Numbered from the stretch's first letter, positions 1 through 10,376 are shown. The stretch: 64,000 nt of DNA from Rhodocyclaceae bacterium (GCA_018262775.1 JADFDU010000022.1:145929-209928); one strand, 5' to 3'. A program made the numbers and translations. Notes: generated from the letters alone by a model not told the origin.

Positions 1-1041
1 CAGTACGTCATCGGTCAGGATCCGGCCAAGCGCATCCTTTCCGTTGCGGTCTACAACCACTACAAGCGCCTCAGGCATCTTTCGAAAAGCGACGAGATCG
101 AACTGGCCAAGAGCAACATCCTGCTCATCGGTCCGACCGGTTCCGGCAAAACGCTGCTGGCACAGACGCTGGCGCGCCTGCTCAACGTGCCTTTCGTCAT
201 GGCCGACGCCACGACGCTGACCGAGGCCGGCTATGTAGGCGAGGATGTCGAAAACATCATCCAGAAACTGCTGCAGAAATGCGACTACGAGGTTGAGAAG
301 GCGCAGCAGGGCATTGTTTATATCGACGAGATCGACAAAATCTCGCGCAAGAGCGACAACCCGTCCATCACCCGCGACGTGTCGGGCGAGGGCGTGCAGC
401 AGGCTCTGCTGAAGCTGATCGAGGGCACCATCGCCTCGGTGCCGCCGCAGGGCGGTCGCAAACACCCGAATCAGGACTTTCTTCAGGTCGACACCACCAA
501 TATCCTCTTTGTCTGCGGCGGCGCCTTCGATGGCCTGGACAAGGTCATTCGCAGCCGCACGGAGCAGGCTGGCATCGGCTTCGGCGCAGAAGTAAAAAGT
601 CGCGACAGCAAGGATGCCGCTGAAGCCCTGTGCAAGATCGAGCCGGAGGATCTCATCAAGTTCGGCCTGATTCCGGAATTCGTCGGCCGCCTGCCGGTGG
701 TGGCCACGTTGCACGAACTGGATGAGGCGGCGCTGATGGAGATCCTTGTCGAGCCAAAAAATGCCCTGATCAAGCAGTATCAGAAGCTCTTCACCATGGA
801 AGGTGCGGAGCTTGAAGTCCGTCCCCAGGCCCTGCAGGCCATTGCCCGCAGGGCGCTCAAACGCAAGACCGGCGCCCGCGGTCTGCGCTCCATTCTCGAG
901 TCCGTTCTGCTCGACACCATGTATGAACTTCCCAACATGGAGAATGTCACTAAAGTGGTGGTCGACGAGGGAATGATCGAGGGTACCTCGAAGCCAATTC
1001 TGATCTATGCCGACCAGCCCAAGGTGGCCGGCTCCAACTGA
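1..1041 (+). CDS. clpX: ATP-dependent Clp protease ATP-binding subunit ClpX (5' truncated)
   Basis: AAA+ unfoldase that recognises tagged substrates and feeds them to ClpP in the cytoplasm. The reading frame is open from base 1 in frame 1 and gives 346 residues; roughly 75-80 N-terminal residues, including the zinc-binding domain, lie outside the window. Visible are the Walker A motif GPTGSGKT (about residues 44-51), the ClpX-typical pore and helix segment [10 protein letters not shown], Walker B VYIDEIDK, the GGAFDGL segment and the C-terminal small AAA domain with GARGLRSI. It ends 110 bases before lon, the common clpX-lon order of proteobacteria. Identification is secure. Confidence 0.97.
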   Translation, partial: QYVIGQDPAKRILSVAVYNHYKRLRHLSKSDEIELAKSNILLIGPTGSGKTLLAQTLARLLNVPFVMADATTLTEAGYVGEDVENIIQKLLQKCDYEVEKAQQGIVYIDEIDKISRKSDNPSITRDVSGEGVQQALLKLIEGTIASVPPQGGRKHPNQDFLQVDTTNILFVCGGAFDGLDKVIRSRTEQAGIGFGAEVKSRDSKDAAEALCKIEPEDLIKFGLIPEFVGRLPVVATLHELDEAALMEILVEPKNALIKQYQKLFTMEGAELEVRPQALQAIARRALKRKTGARGLRSILESVLLDTMYELPNMENVTKVVVDEGMIEGTSKPILIYADQPKVAGSN

Positions 1042-1087
1042 TTGTTTCTTTTGGCCCAATCAGTTAGCTCCGGGCCTCCCTGAACTT

Positions 1088-1116
1088 CTTGAATTTCTAG
1101 CCGTTAACCCCCACAT
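1088..1116 (+). promoter_or_regulatory. Candidate sigma-32 (heat-shock) promoter of lon
   Basis: CTTGAA (1088-1093) and CCCCACAT (1109-1116) are separated by 15 bases. This matches the known RpoH consensus (CTTGAA, 13-15 bases, CCCCATnT) with one substitution. Transcription would start near 1123, about 30 bases before the lon ATG, and AAGGA at 1139-1143 is the ribosome binding site. Lon is a classical heat-shock gene, which supports the reading. Confidence 0.7.
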
Positions 1117-1151
1117 GGGTATGACGGCCGTCTCTACAAAGGATAACTATT

Positions 1152-3560
1152 ATGTCAAGCGCGCTTGACCTCCCCGCAGAACGAATCGAACTCCCGCTGC
1201 TTCCCCTGCGCGACGTAGTGGTTTTTCCGCACATGGTGATCCCGCTGTTTGTCGGACGCCCGAAATCGATCAAGGCGCTGGAAACCGCCATGGAGGCGGG
1301 CAAGCATATTCTGCTCGTTGCGCAGAAGTCTGCCGCCAAGGATGAGCCCGGCACTGATGACATGTACGAAATCGGCTGCATTGCCAACATCCTGCAGATG
1401 CTCAAGCTGCCTGACGGCACGGTAAAGGTGCTGGTCGAGGGTGGCCAGCGGGCTCGTATCGAGAGCATCACGGATCAGCGTGCCATGTTTACCGCTGCCG
1501 TCATGCCGTTGCCGGCAGACGAGCGGACGACGCATGAGGTCGAGGCGATGCGCCGGGCCATCATTGCGCAGTTCGATCAATACGTGAAGCTGAACAAGAA
1601 GATTCCGCCGGAGATACTGACTTCCCTGGCCGGCATCGAGGAAGCCGGGCGCCTGGCCGACACCATCGCCGCGCACCTGCCGCTCAAGCTCGAGCAGAAG
1701 CAGGAAATTCTTGAAGTGTTCGATGTCGGTGCGCGGATGGAAAAACTGCTCTCCCAACTGGAGGCGGAACTCGACATCCTGCAGGTAGAAAAGCGCATCC
1801 GCGGCCGCGTCAAGCGGCAGATGGAGAAGAGCCAGCGCGAGTACTACCTGAACGAACAGGTCAAGGCCATCCAGAAGGAACTCGGCGAAGGTGAAGAGGG
1901 CGCCGACCTCGACGAGATCGAGAAGAAGGTCAAGGGTGCCGGCATGAGCAAGGAAGCGCAGAACAAGGCGCTGTCTGAATTGAAGAAGCTGCGCCTGATG
2001 TCGCCCATGTCGGCAGAGGCGACCGTGGTGCGCAACTTCATTGAAACGCTGACCAACCTGCCCTGGAAAAAGAAGAGCCGCATCAGCAAGGACCTCGCCG
2101 CTGCCGAAAAGGTGCTGGAGAAGGATCACTACGGCCTGGACAAGGTCAAGGAGCGCATCATCGAATACCTTGCGGTGCAGCAGCGCGTGGACAAGTTGAA
2201 GGCGCCGATTCTCTGTCTCGTCGGTCCACCCGGCGTGGGCAAGACTTCGCTCGGCCAGTCGATCGCCCGTGCAACCAATCGCAAGTTCGTGCGCATGTCC
2301 GTAGGCGGTGTGCGAGACGAGGCGGAGATACGCGGCCACCGGCGTACGTACATTGGCTCCATGCCCGGCAAGATCCTGCAGAACATGACTAAGGTGGCGG
2401 TGAAGAACCCACTCTTTCTGCTCGACGAGGTTGACAAGATGGGTCAGGACTTCCGCGGCGATCCGAGCTCGGCGCTGCTTGAGGTGCTCGATCCGGAGCA
2501 GAACTCCACCTTCGTCGATCACTACGTCGAAGTCGAGTACGACCTCTCCGACGTGATGTTCGTCGCCACGGCCAACACCCTGAATATTCCGGCGCCGTTG
2601 CTGGACCGCATGGAGGTGATCCGCCTCTCGGGTTATACCGAGGACGAAAAGGTCAACATCGCCCAGCGCTATCTGCTGCCCAAGCAGCTGAAGAACAATG
2701 GTGTGAAGAAAGAAGAATTGTCGGTCACCGAGGATGCGTTGCGCGACATCGTGCGCTATTACAGCCGCGAGGCGGGCGTACGCAGCATGGAGCGCGAGAT
2801 TTCGAAGATCTGCCGCAAGGTGGTGAAGTCCCTCGTGCTGCGGAAGCGCCACAGCAAGGTAGTGGTGAACGCGCGCAACCTCGACAAGTTCCTTGGTGTG
2901 CGCAAGTACTCGTACGGCATGGCGGAGAAGGACAATCAGGTCGGCCAGGTTACCGGCCTTGCGTGGACGGAAGTGGGTGGTGAACTACTAACCATCGAAG
3001 CGGTGCAGTTGCCCGGCAAGGGCAAGACCGTCACAACCGGCAAACTGGGCGAGGTGATGCAGGAATCGATACAGGCGGCGCTCTCGGTGGTGCGCAAGCG
3101 CTCCAGGACGCTTGGCATCCCCGAGGATTTCTATCAGAAGAGCGACATCCACATCCACCTGCCGGAGGGTGCGACGCCGAAGGACGGACCCAGTGCCGGC
3201 ATTGCTATTTCCACCGCGCTGGTGTCGATACTGACGGGCATCCCCGTGCGCGCCGATGTGGCCATGACCGGTGAAATTACGCTGCGCGGTGAGGTATTGC
3301 CGATTGGCGGACTGAAAGAAAAGTTGCTTGCCGCAGTGCGGGGTGGCATCCATACTGCGCTGATCCCGGAAGAAAACGTCAAGGACCTGGTGGATATTCC
3401 GGAGAACATCAAGAATACGCTGGAGATCATTCCGGTAAAATGGATTGATCAGGTGCTCGAGCTCGCACTCGAGCGAAAGCCCGAGCCGTTGTCAGAGCCG
3501 GCTGAAGTGGCTGCCGTGGCGACTGAAGAGGCGGCTGCAGCGAAAACGATCACCCATTGA
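1152..3560 (+). CDS. lon: Lon protease (endopeptidase La)
   Basis: ATP-dependent serine protease that degrades misfolded and regulatory proteins in the cytoplasm; 802 residues, the usual length. Domains in order are the LON substrate-binding domain (about 10-205), a coiled helical linker, the AAA+ module with Walker A GPPGVGKT near residue 358 and Walker B FLLDEVDK, and the C-terminal protease domain. The catalytic Ser lies in GPSAG near 681 and the partner Lys in GGLKEK near 724. The C-terminal tail is Ala/Glu-rich. The ATG follows a well-placed AAGGA. A sigma-32-like promoter lies directly upstream and a hairpin follows the stop. Confidence 0.98.
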   Translation: MSSALDLPAERIELPLLPLRDVVVFPHMVIPLFVGRPKSIKALETAMEAGKHILLVAQKSAAKDEPGTDDMYEIGCIANILQMLKLPDGTVKVLVEGGQRARIESITDQRAMFTAAVMPLPADERTTHEVEAMRRAIIAQFDQYVKLNKKIPPEILTSLAGIEEAGRLADTIAAHLPLKLEQKQEILEVFDVGARMEKLLSQLEAELDILQVEKRIRGRVKRQMEKSQREYYLNEQVKAIQKELGEGEEGADLDEIEKKVKGAGMSKEAQNKALSELKKLRLMSPMSAEATVVRNFIETLTNLPWKKKSRISKDLAAAEKVLEKDHYGLDKVKERIIEYLAVQQRVDKLKAPILCLVGPPGVGKTSLGQSIARATNRKFVRMSVGGVRDEAEIRGHRRTYIGSMPGKILQNMTKVAVKNPLFLLDEVDKMGQDFRGDPSSALLEVLDPEQNSTFVDHYVEVEYDLSDVMFVATANTLNIPAPLLDRMEVIRLSGYTEDEKVNIAQRYLLPKQLKNNGVKKEELSVTEDALRDIVRYYSREAGVRSMEREISKICRKVVKSLVLRKRHSKVVVNARNLDKFLGVRKYSYGMAEKDNQVGQVTGLAWTEVGGELLTIEAVQLPGKGKTVTTGKLGEVMQESIQAALSVVRKRSRTLGIPEDFYQKSDIHIHLPEGATPKDGPSAGIAISTALVSILTGIPVRADVAMTGEITLRGEVLPIGGLKEKLLAAVRGGIHTALIPEENVKDLVDIPENIKNTLEIIPVKWIDQVLELALERKPEPLSEPAEVAAVATEEAAAAKTITH

Positions 3561-3576
3561 AGTACCTGAGTTGCAC

Positions 3577-3610
3577 AGAGGCCTTGTCGCGTACAAGCGG
3601 CAAGGCCTCT
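3577..3610 (+). terminator. Hairpin after lon
   Basis: A 10-bp perfect inverted repeat (AGAGGCCTTG at 3577-3586 with CAAGGCCTCT at 3601-3610) extends inward by a T-G wobble and a CGC/GCG pairing, leaving a six-base loop. There is no uninterrupted T run after it, so it could be a weak terminator or a 3'-end stabilising structure. Confidence 0.6.
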
Positions 3611-3656
3611 GCGTTATTCTCCTGCGCAAATCTTCATCGAACTTTCTGAAAGTTTC

Positions 3657-3686
3657 TTGACACGAGGTTTTTCGTCTTGCTATAAA
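3657..3686 (+). promoter_or_regulatory. Sigma-70 promoter of the HU gene
   Basis: A perfect -35 TTGACA at 3657-3662 and a -10 TATAAA at 3681-3686 have an 18-base spacer. Transcription would start near 3693, giving a leader of about 50 bases before the HU start. This is the strongest-looking housekeeping promoter in the window and fits an abundant nucleoid protein. Confidence 0.8.
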
Positions 3687-3742
3687 GAACCTTCGTCCTT
3701 CGTTGCCTATCTTTCATCAATCCAAAATCAGAGGAGGTTTTT

Positions 3743-4015
3743 GTGAACAAGTCAGAACTTATCGATCAGATCGCCAAGTCCGCCGATATCTCCAAGGCCG
3801 CTGCCGGCCGGGCGCTGGATGCAACCGTGGGTGCGATCAGGACCTCCTTGAAAAAAGGCGGCATGGTGACGCTGGTTGGGTTTGGTACGTTTTATATTGG
3901 CAAGCGCACAGCACGTAGCGGCCGCAACCCGCGCACTGGCGCGACGATCAAGATCAAGGCGGCGCGCGTACCGAAGTTTCGCGCTGGAAAAGCGCTGAAA
4001 GATGCGGTAAACTAG
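3743..4015 (+). CDS. hupB: DNA-binding protein HU (beta type)
   Basis: Small nucleoid-associated protein that bends DNA nonspecifically as a dimer; 90 residues, the normal length. The sequence has the HU N-terminal helices ([10 protein letters not shown]), the [10 protein letters not shown] strand and the DNA-contacting beta-arm with GRNPRTG followed by an isoleucine/lysine run. The start codon is reached from AGAGGAGG, an excellent ribosome binding site. The position after clpX-lon matches the hupB neighbourhood of many gamma- and betaproteobacteria, and on that basis it is called HU-beta. Confidence 0.95.
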   Translation: MNKSELIDQIAKSADISKAAAGRALDATVGAIRTSLKKGGMVTLVGFGTFYIGKRTARSGRNPRTGATIKIKAARVPKFRAGKALKDAVN

Positions 4016-4080
4016 CGCGCTTTTGCTGGGCCGCCCACCGGGTACTAAATATAGGTACTGAGGCAGACAGTAAAGCAAGC

Positions 4081-4156
4081 GGGTGCTTAGCTCAGATGGT
4101 AGAGCGTCGCCTTTACACGGCGAATGTCGGCGGTTCGATCCCGTCAGCACCCACCA
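4081..4156 (+). tRNA. tRNA-Val (anticodon UAC)
   Basis: A complete cloverleaf: acceptor GGGTGCT paired with AGCACCC, D-loop with AGCTCAG-type sequence, anticodon TAC in the loop CTTTACA, TpsiC loop GGTTCGATCC, and an encoded 3' CCA. It is 76 bases long and 46 bases upstream of a tRNA-Asp, so the two are probably cotranscribed. Confidence 0.96.
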
Positions 4157-4202
4157 GCCAGGATCCTTTGGAGATACTGGCGACAAGCCGAGTTTAAAAT
4201 CG

Positions 4203-4279
4203 GGAGTGGTAGTTCAGTTGGTTAGAATACCGGCCTGTCACGCCGGGGGTCGCGGGTTCGAGTCCCGTCCACTCCGCCA
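4203..4279 (+). tRNA. tRNA-Asp (anticodon GUC)
   Basis: Acceptor GGAGTGG pairs with CCACTCC. The anticodon GTC sits in the loop CTGTCAC, the T-loop is GGTTCGAGTCC, and G plus CCA closes the 3' end. It is 77 bases long and directly followed by a rho-independent terminator. Confidence 0.96.
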
Positions 4280-4284
4280 ACATT

Positions 4285-4314
4285 AAAAAAGGCGAACGTG
4301 AGTTCGCCTTTTTT
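4285..4314 (+). terminator. Rho-independent terminator of the tRNA-Val/tRNA-Asp unit
   Basis: GGCGAAC (4291-4297), loop GTGA, GTTCGCC (4302-4308), flanked by six A on the left and six T on the right. It is a textbook terminator that may work in both directions. Confidence 0.9.
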
Positions 4315-4349
4315 ACTATCTTTCTTGTCTTTGGGAGCGATGACCGAGC

Positions 4350-6263
4350 ATGTTTGACGCGGTTCGCAACAGCAAACGTATAGTCCAGGGTTTCCTCCTC
4401 CTGATCACATTGCCTTTTGCGTTCTGGGGTGTGGATTCCTATTTTCGCAGTGGCGGTGGGAGCGGTGAATTGGCCAGCGTCGGCGGCAGTTCGATTACCC
4501 GCCAGGATTTTTCCCAGTCACTGCGCGATCAGCAGGAGCGTTTGCGTGCGCAACTCGGTCGAGACTTCAACCCTGCCATGCTGGAAACGCCGGAAGCGCG
4601 CCAGGCCATGCTTAACTCGCTGGTGACCCAGCGTCTGCTGCTGTTGCAAGCTGCGAAATCGGGTCTTACGGCCAGTGACGCGCAGTTGATTGAAGTAATC
4701 GGCTCGATTCCATCATTGCAGGAGGACGGTAAATTTTCCCGGCGCCGCTACGAACAGGCCCTGCGTACCCAAGGGCTGACGCAGGCCGGTTTCGAGGCCA
4801 AACTGCGCCAGGACCTGACGCTGCAGCAACTGGTGCAGGCAGTGTCCGATACCGCATTGGTTTCAAAAGTAGCCGCAGAACGGGTCATTGCCATTCAGTT
4901 GGAGGAACGGCTAGTGAGTGAGGTGGCGATCCGTCCTGAGCAGTATGCCGCCCAGGTGAAGATAGTGGATGCGAACGTCAAGGATTACTACGAAAAGAAC
5001 CAGAAGCAATTCGAGATTCCGCAGCAGATCCGTGCCGAATATGTCGTGCTGAGCCGCGAAGCCATGGCAGAGCAGATTGCCGTGAGCCCAGACGAGATCA
5101 AGAGCGCCTACGAAAAGAACGCCAAGAACTACGAAACGCAGGAAGAGCGTCGTGCCAGCCACATCCTCATCCAGTCGCCGACAGATGCACCCGAGGCCGA
5201 GCAGAAGGTGGCCCGCGCCAAAATCGATGCGGTCCTTCTGCAGGTGAAAAAAAACCCTGCGGATTTCGCCAAGCTGGCCAAGGAGTACTCTCAGGATCCC
5301 GGGTCGGCGCAAAAGGGCGGCGATCTTGGTTTCTTCCCGCGCGGCGCCATGGTCAAGCCATTCGAGGATGCCGTGTTCGCCCTGAAGGCCAATCAGGTAA
5401 GCGATGTAGTGCGCAGCGAGTTCGGCTATCACATCATCCGCCTGACGGACATCAAGCCTGGCAAGGTGCGCAGCCTGGACGAGGCACGCGAGGCAATTGC
5501 CGCCGAACTCAAATCGCAAACAGCCGCGAGGAAATTTGCGGAGACGGCAGAGGCCTTCTCCAATACCGTTTACGAACAAGCCGACAGCCTGAAGCCGGCG
5601 GCGGAGAAATTTAAACTGCCGATCCACCAGACCGGCTTCTTCGATCAGGCCAATCGCGCCGCGGCCGGCCCCCTGGCAGGCAATGACAAGCTGTTCTCGG
5701 CGCTGTTCTCGGATGACGCGCTGAAGCACAAGCGCAATACCGACGCCATTGAAGTGGCGCCGAACACCCTGGTTGCAGCGCGCGTCCTGGAACTGCATCC
5801 GGCACAATTGCGTGGGTTCGAATCCGTCAAGGGTGAGATTGCAAAAAAACTGCAAGCCGAGAAAGCGGCGCGCCTGGCACAGAAGGAAGGTGAGGAAAAG
5901 CTGGCACGGTTGAACAAGGGTGAAGCGGTTACGCTGGCCTGGGGGCCGCCACAGACCGTTGTGCGCCAACCGATGCGCGGCCTGGCGCCGGAAGCCCAGC
6001 GCGCCCTATTCAAGGCACCTGCCGACAAGTTGCCTGCCTATGTCGGGATGCAGTTGCCAAACAGTGTCTATATGCTCTATCGCATCTCACAAGTTAGCGC
6101 CGGTGTCGCCAAAGGAGACACCGACCCACGAGCGAAGGCGCAGCGCGCGCAACTTCTCCAACTCTCCGGCGCCGAGGACTTCAATGACTATCTGGCTGCA
6201 TTGCGGCAGCGCTATGGGGTGAAGATCGACAGGGCTGCCCTGGCAAAGGGTGTCAACGAATAA
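4350..6263 (+). CDS. ppiD: Peptidyl-prolyl cis-trans isomerase PpiD-like periplasmic chaperone
   Basis: Inner-membrane-anchored folding factor facing the periplasm; 637 residues, the PpiD length. One membrane helix near residues 12-32 is followed by a SurA-like N-terminal chaperone domain, one parvulin (PpiC) domain at about 265-365 (ASHILI, then AKEYSQDPGSAQKGGDLGFF and FGYHIIRL), and a long charged C-terminal region. The gene starts 35 bases after the tRNA terminator and faces fabI. In enterobacteria ppiD also follows lon and hupB; here two tRNAs intervene. The family is certain. PpiD is preferred over SurA because of the membrane anchor and the length. Confidence 0.92.
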   Translation: MFDAVRNSKRIVQGFLLLITLPFAFWGVDSYFRSGGGSGELASVGGSSITRQDFSQSLRDQQERLRAQLGRDFNPAMLETPEARQAMLNSLVTQRLLLLQAAKSGLTASDAQLIEVIGSIPSLQEDGKFSRRRYEQALRTQGLTQAGFEAKLRQDLTLQQLVQAVSDTALVSKVAAERVIAIQLEERLVSEVAIRPEQYAAQVKIVDANVKDYYEKNQKQFEIPQQIRAEYVVLSREAMAEQIAVSPDEIKSAYEKNAKNYETQEERRASHILIQSPTDAPEAEQKVARAKIDAVLLQVKKNPADFAKLAKEYSQDPGSAQKGGDLGFFPRGAMVKPFEDAVFALKANQVSDVVRSEFGYHIIRLTDIKPGKVRSLDEAREAIAAELKSQTAARKFAETAEAFSNTVYEQADSLKPAAEKFKLPIHQTGFFDQANRAAAGPLAGNDKLFSALFSDDALKHKRNTDAIEVAPNTLVAARVLELHPAQLRGFESVKGEIAKKLQAEKAARLAQKEGEEKLARLNKGEAVTLAWGPPQTVVRQPMRGLAPEAQRALFKAPADKLPAYVGMQLPNSVYMLYRISQVSAGVAKGDTDPRAKAQRAQLLQLSGAEDFNDYLAALRQRYGVKIDRAALAKGVNE

Positions 6264-6280
6264 TCATCGCACCGCTTCTC

Positions 6281-6316
6281 AAATGGAACGGGCTGCCCAG
6301 GCAGCCCGTTCCATTT
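6281..6316. terminator. Bidirectional hairpin between ppiD and fabI
   Basis: A perfect 17-bp inverted repeat (6281-6297 with 6300-6316) has only two bases between the arms. It starts with AAAT and ends with ATTT, so A/T ends flank a GC-rich core on both strands. It lies between convergent genes and would terminate both transcripts. Confidence 0.8.
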
Positions 6317-6331
6317 CCGGTACATGCAGGA

Positions 6332-7129
6332 CTAGGGCAACGGATCGGCGTTGCCTAGGGCCGTCGTGTTGAGCCCCCCGTCTACATAGAGGATTTCGCC
6401 GGTGATGCCGCTGGCGAGATCTGAGAGCATGAAAGCGGCGGCGTTGCCGACTTCCTCGATGGTCACGTTGCGTCGCAGCGGCGCGTGGTGCGCATTGTAG
6501 GCGAGCAGCTTGCCGAAGTTGCCAATGCCAGACGCAGCCAGTGTCTTGATCGGCCCGGCCGAGATGGCATTGGCGCGGATGCCCTGCGGACCGAGGCAGA
6601 AGGCCAGGTAGCGCGTGCCGGCTTCGAGGCTGGCCTTGGCCAGGCCCATGGTGTTGTAGTTGGGTAGCGTGCGTTCCGCGCCGAGGTAGGTGAGACACAG
6701 CAGCGATGGATTGCGTCCCTTCAGCAGCAGCGGTCGCGCTGCCTTGGCCAGGGCCGGATAGCTGTAGGAGGAAACGTCGTGGGCGATACGGAAGGCGTCG
6801 CGCGTGATGCCGTCGAGGAAGTCGCCCTCGATGGCTTCGCTCGGCGCGAAGGCGATGGAATGCACCAAGCCTTCGAGACCGTCCCAGTGCTTGCCAAGTT
6901 CCGCGAAGAGCGCATCGATCTGTGCGTCCTCCGCCACATCGCAGGGAAAGATCAGCGCGCTGCCGAATTCATCGGCGAATTTGGCGACACGCTCCCTGAA
7001 GCGTTCGTTCTGGTAGGTAAACGCCAGTTCAGCACCCTCGCGATGACAGGCCTTGGCAATGCCGTAGGCGATCGAACGGCTGGACAGCAGACCGGTGATG
7101 AGGATGCGTTTCCCCGCGAGAAAGCCCAT
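6332..7129 (-). CDS. fabI: Enoyl-[acyl-carrier-protein] reductase (NADH) FabI
   Basis: Catalyses the last reduction of each fatty acid elongation cycle (trans-2-enoyl-ACP to acyl-ACP) in the cytoplasm; 265 residues. It is a short-chain dehydrogenase fold with the FabI-type cofactor loop [13 protein letters not shown] near residues 14-26, the HSIAFAP segment, and the catalytic Tyr-X6-Lys motif in [16 protein letters not shown] (Tyr near 157, Lys near 164) preceded by TYLGAER. It is convergent with ppiD and divergent from the peptide ABC transporter. The ATG gives the standard N-terminus ([13 protein letters not shown]). Confidence 0.97.
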   Translation of the reverse strand: MGFLAGKRILITGLLSSRSIAYGIAKACHREGAELAFTYQNERFRERVAKFADEFGSALIFPCDVAEDAQIDALFAELGKHWDGLEGLVHSIAFAPSEAIEGDFLDGITRDAFRIAHDVSSYSYPALAKAARPLLLKGRNPSLLCLTYLGAERTLPNYNTMGLAKASLEAGTRYLAFCLGPQGIRANAISAGPIKTLAASGIGNFGKLLAYNAHHAPLRRNVTIEEVGNAAAFMLSDLASGITGEILYVDGGLNTTALGNADPLP

Positions 7130-7215
7130 CGGCGAATTCCCTGAAAATGACTGCGTGATTATAACGGAGCCCCGCAGATGACGCCAATTCTCCCATCCGC
7201 TACACTCCGCGCACG

Positions 7216-9402
7216 ATGCGCGTTATCTTGATTCATGCTTGGTTGCTGACCCTTTGCGGATTTCTCGCCGGCTGCGGTGCTGAATGGAACAATCCCTATC
7301 CGGCCGGGGATGGCGGCAAGAACATTCTCTACAGCGCTTTCACGGAGCGGCCCAAGCATCTCGATCCGGTGCAGTCCTACAGCGAGGATGAAGCAGAATT
7401 CAATGCGCAAGTCTATGAGCCGCCGCTGCAGTACCATTATCTGAGGCGGCCTTACACGCTGATTCCGCTGGCAGCGGAGGCGGTACCACGGCCGCGTAGC
7501 GTGGATGCCGCTGATCGGGATGTGCCGGCGGATTCCCCCCGCGTGGCGTATACACTGTACGAGATCCGCATCCGGCCAGGCATTCTCTATCAGCCGCACC
7601 CTGCCTTCGCACGCGATGCCGACGGCGCCTTGCTGTATCACGACCTTACGCGGGATGACCTGAAAAATGTCTATTCGCTGCGAGATTTTCCTCGGACCGG
7701 TACGCGCGAACTGACCGCAGAGGACTACATCTATCAGATCAAGCGCCTGGCCCATCCGCGCCTGCATTCGCCGATATTCGGGCTGATGAGCGAATACATC
7801 ATCGGCCTGAAGAAATTCGCGGGAGTATTGAAGGCCGAGGACCAGGCACTGGCCGCCACCGGCGGAAAAAGTACCTGGCTCGATCTGTCGAAAACACCGC
7901 TTGCCGGTGTCGAACTGGTCGACAAGTATTGCTACCGCATCCGCATCAAAGGACGCTATCCGCAGTTCGCCTACTGGCTGGCGATGAATTTCTTCGCGCC
8001 GGTGCCGATCGAGGTTGATCGCTTCTACGCCCAGCCTGGCATGATCGAGAAGAACCTGACGCTGGACTGGTATCCCGTCGGCACCGGCCCCTACATGCTG
8101 ACGGAGAACAATCCCAACGCCCGCATGGTGCTGGAACGCAATCCCAACTTCCGCGGCGAAGTGTATCCCGACGAGGGTGAGGCGGGTGACAGGGCGGCGG
8201 GTCTGCTTGCCGATGCCGGTCAGCGCATTCCCTTCCTCGACAAGGTGGTGTTCAGCAGGGAGCGCGAGGGCATCCCCTACTGGAACAAGTTCCTGCAGGG
8301 CTATTATGATTTTTCCGGCATCAGTTCGGACAGCTTCGACCAGGCGGTGCGCATTTCGGTGGAGGGTGAGGCCAGCGTCTCCCCGGAAATGAAGGCCAAG
8401 GGCATCAAGCTGGAAGCCTCGGTTGGCACCGCCACGCGCTACTTCGCCTTCAACTGGCTCGACCCGGTCGTCGGTGGTGGCCAGGCTGATGCGGCTGCAC
8501 GCGAGCGTGCGAAGAAACTGCGCCAGGCGATTTCCATCGCCATCGACTGGGAAGAGTTCATTTCCATCTTCGCCAACGGCCGCGGCATTCCCGGGCAGGG
8601 ACCGATTCCGCCAGGCATCTTCGGCTTCAAGGCGGGCAGCAAGGGCATCAACCCGGTGGTGTACGACTGGGTGGATGGCGCGCCGCGGCGCAAGTCCATC
8701 GAGGCGGCGAAAAAGCTGCTTGACGAAGCGGGCTATCCCGAAGGCCGCGACGCCAAAAGCGGCCAGCCGCTGGTGCTGTATCTCGACACCACGGATCGCG
8801 GCCCGGGCGACAAGCCGCGCCTCGACTGGTACCGCAAGCAGTTTGCCAAGCTTTCCATCCAGCTGGAAATCCGTGGCACGGACTACAACCGCTTCCAGGA
8901 GAAGGTGCGCAAGGGGGCCGCGCAGATATTTGTCTGGGGCTGGAACGCCGATTATCCCGATCCGGAAAACTTCCTCTTTCTGTTCTACACGCCGCAGAGC
9001 CGCGCCAAATTTCAGGGCGAGAATGCCGCCAATTACTCCAACCCGGAATACGACCGCTTCTTCGAGCAGGTGAAGCACATGGAGAACGGCCCGACGCGCC
9101 AAGCGCTGATCGATCGCATGCTGGTCATCTTGCGCGAGGACGCGCCCTGGTCCTTCGGCTTCCATCCCAAGGACTACAGCCTGCATCACGACTGGATTGC
9201 CAATCTCAAGCCCAACAACATGGCGCGCAACGGCATCAAGTATCTGAAGATCGATGCGCAGCGACGCGAAAAAATGCGTGTCGAATGGAACCGCCCGGTC
9301 GTGTGGCCGCTCGGCGTGCTTCTTGCAGTTCTCGTAGCCAGTGCGGCGCCGGCTGTTCTGAGCTGGCGCCGCCGAGAGCGCGCATTGGGCCGCAAGCAAT
9401 GA
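7216..9402 (+). CDS. Oligopeptide-type ABC transporter solute-binding lipoprotein (SBP family 5), with C-terminal membrane helix
   Basis: Periplasmic binding component of a peptide importer; 728 residues, longer than the usual 530-620. The N-terminal signal ends in a lipobox (LAGC, Cys at about residue 20), so it should be a lipoprotein. The body carries the family-5 features [38 protein letters not shown] and [15 protein letters not shown]. The C-terminus adds a hydrophobic helix of about 20 residues followed by an Arg-rich tail, so the protein may be tethered at both ends, which is unusual. It heads a four-gene operon and overlaps the next gene by four bases (ATGA). The substrate is unknown; oligopeptides are the family default. 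Confidence 0.88.
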   Translation: MRVILIHAWLLTLCGFLAGCGAEWNNPYPAGDGGKNILYSAFTERPKHLDPVQSYSEDEAEFNAQVYEPPLQYHYLRRPYTLIPLAAEAVPRPRSVDAADRDVPADSPRVAYTLYEIRIRPGILYQPHPAFARDADGALLYHDLTRDDLKNVYSLRDFPRTGTRELTAEDYIYQIKRLAHPRLHSPIFGLMSEYIIGLKKFAGVLKAEDQALAATGGKSTWLDLSKTPLAGVELVDKYCYRIRIKGRYPQFAYWLAMNFFAPVPIEVDRFYAQPGMIEKNLTLDWYPVGTGPYMLTENNPNARMVLERNPNFRGEVYPDEGEAGDRAAGLLADAGQRIPFLDKVVFSREREGIPYWNKFLQGYYDFSGISSDSFDQAVRISVEGEASVSPEMKAKGIKLEASVGTATRYFAFNWLDPVVGGGQADAAARERAKKLRQAISIAIDWEEFISIFANGRGIPGQGPIPPGIFGFKAGSKGINPVVYDWVDGAPRRKSIEAAKKLLDEAGYPEGRDAKSGQPLVLYLDTTDRGPGDKPRLDWYRKQFAKLSIQLEIRGTDYNRFQEKVRKGAAQIFVWGWNADYPDPENFLFLFYTPQSRAKFQGENAANYSNPEYDRFFEQVKHMENGPTRQALIDRMLVILREDAPWSFGFHPKDYSLHHDWIANLKPNNMARNGIKYLKIDAQRREKMRVEWNRPVVWPLGVLLAVLVASAAPAVLSWRRRERALGRKQ

Positions 9403-10376
9403 TTGCCTACATTATCCGCAGGCTGCTCTACGCCATTCCCATCCTGATCGGGGTGAACCTTCTGACGTTCGCGCTGTTCTTCGTGGTGAATACCCCGGAC
9501 GACATGGCGCGCATGCAACTCGGCATCAAACGCGTCACGCCGGAGGCCATCCAGAAGTGGAAGGCGGAGCGAGGCTACGACAGGCCGCTGATCTACAACG
9601 CCGCGGCCGAGGGCGTAGGGAAAATGACCCACACCATTTTCTTCGAGAAATCGGTGAAGCTCTTCGTCCTGGATTTTGGCCGTGCCGACGACGGCCGCGA
9701 CATCGGCCACGAGATCAGGAGCCGCATGGGGCCGAGCCTGGCCATCGCCGTGCCGGTATTCCTGCTTGGTTTATTCGTGACGGTGACTTTCGCGCTCCTG
9801 CTCGCATTTTTTCGCGCCACTTATCTCGACTTCTGGGGAGTGGTGGCCTGCGTCGCGATGATGTCGATTTCCAGCCTCTTCTACATCATCGGCGGGCAAT
9901 ACCTGGTGAGCAAGGTCTGGCATCTGGTGCCGATCTCCGGCTATGCTGGCGGCCTGGATGCAGCGCGCTTTCTCATCCTGCCGGTGATGATCAGCGTGGT
10001 CGCCGGCATCGGCAGCAGCGCGCGCTGGTACCGCACCATCTTCCTCGAGGAGATCGGCAAGGATTACGTGCGCACGGCGCGTGCCAAGGGGCTCTCGGAA
10101 CTGGCGGTATTGTTCCGCCATGTGTTGAAGAATGCCATGATTCCCATTCTCACCGGCGTCGTCGTGGTGATCCCGCTGCTCTTCATGGGCTCGCTCCTCG
10201 TCGAATCCTTCTTCGGCATACCGGGTCTGGGCTCCTACACCATCGATGCCATCAATGCACAAGACTTCGCGGTGGTGCGCTCGATGGTCTTCATCGGCTC
10301 GCTGCTGTACATCATCGGCCTGCTGCTGACCGATTTGTCCTACACCCTGGTCGACCCGAGAGTGAGGCTGCAGTGA
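9399..10376 (+). CDS. Peptide ABC transporter permease (OppB/YejB type)
   Basis: Inner-membrane channel subunit; 325 residues from the ATG that overlaps the upstream stop. The N-terminus (IIRRLLYAIPILIGVNLLTF) is the typical first helix of OppB/DppB/YejB permeases. The BPD_transp_1 domain follows with the EAA loop YVRTARAKGLSELAVLFRHVLKNA near residues 220-245 and the end segment LTDLSYTLVDPRVRL. About 100 periplasmic residues separate helices 1 and 2, as expected for the B-type permease. Translationally coupled on both sides. Confidence 0.92.
   Translation: MIAYIIRRLLYAIPILIGVNLLTFALFFVVNTPDDMARMQLGIKRVTPEAIQKWKAERGYDRPLIYNAAAEGVGKMTHTIFFEKSVKLFVLDFGRADDGRDIGHEIRSRMGPSLAIAVPVFLLGLFVTVTFALLLAFFRATYLDFWGVVACVAMMSISSLFYIIGGQYLVSKVWHLVPISGYAGGLDAARFLILPVMISVVAGIGSSARWYRTIFLEEIGKDYVRTARAKGLSELAVLFRHVLKNAMIPILTGVVVVIPLLFMGSLLVESFFGIPGLGSYTIDAINAQDFAVVRSMVFIGSLLYIIGLLLTDLSYTLVDPRVRLQ

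Noticed and set aside
1155..2852. 565-codon open frame on the minus strand opposite lon
   Set aside because: It is a shadow of lon: no ribosome binding site, no family features, and His/Leu/Arg-rich composition typical of antisense GC-rich frames.
7159..9399. 746-codon minus-strand frame opposite the solute-binding protein
   Set aside because: The plus-strand protein has a lipobox and family-5 motifs; the antisense frame has none.
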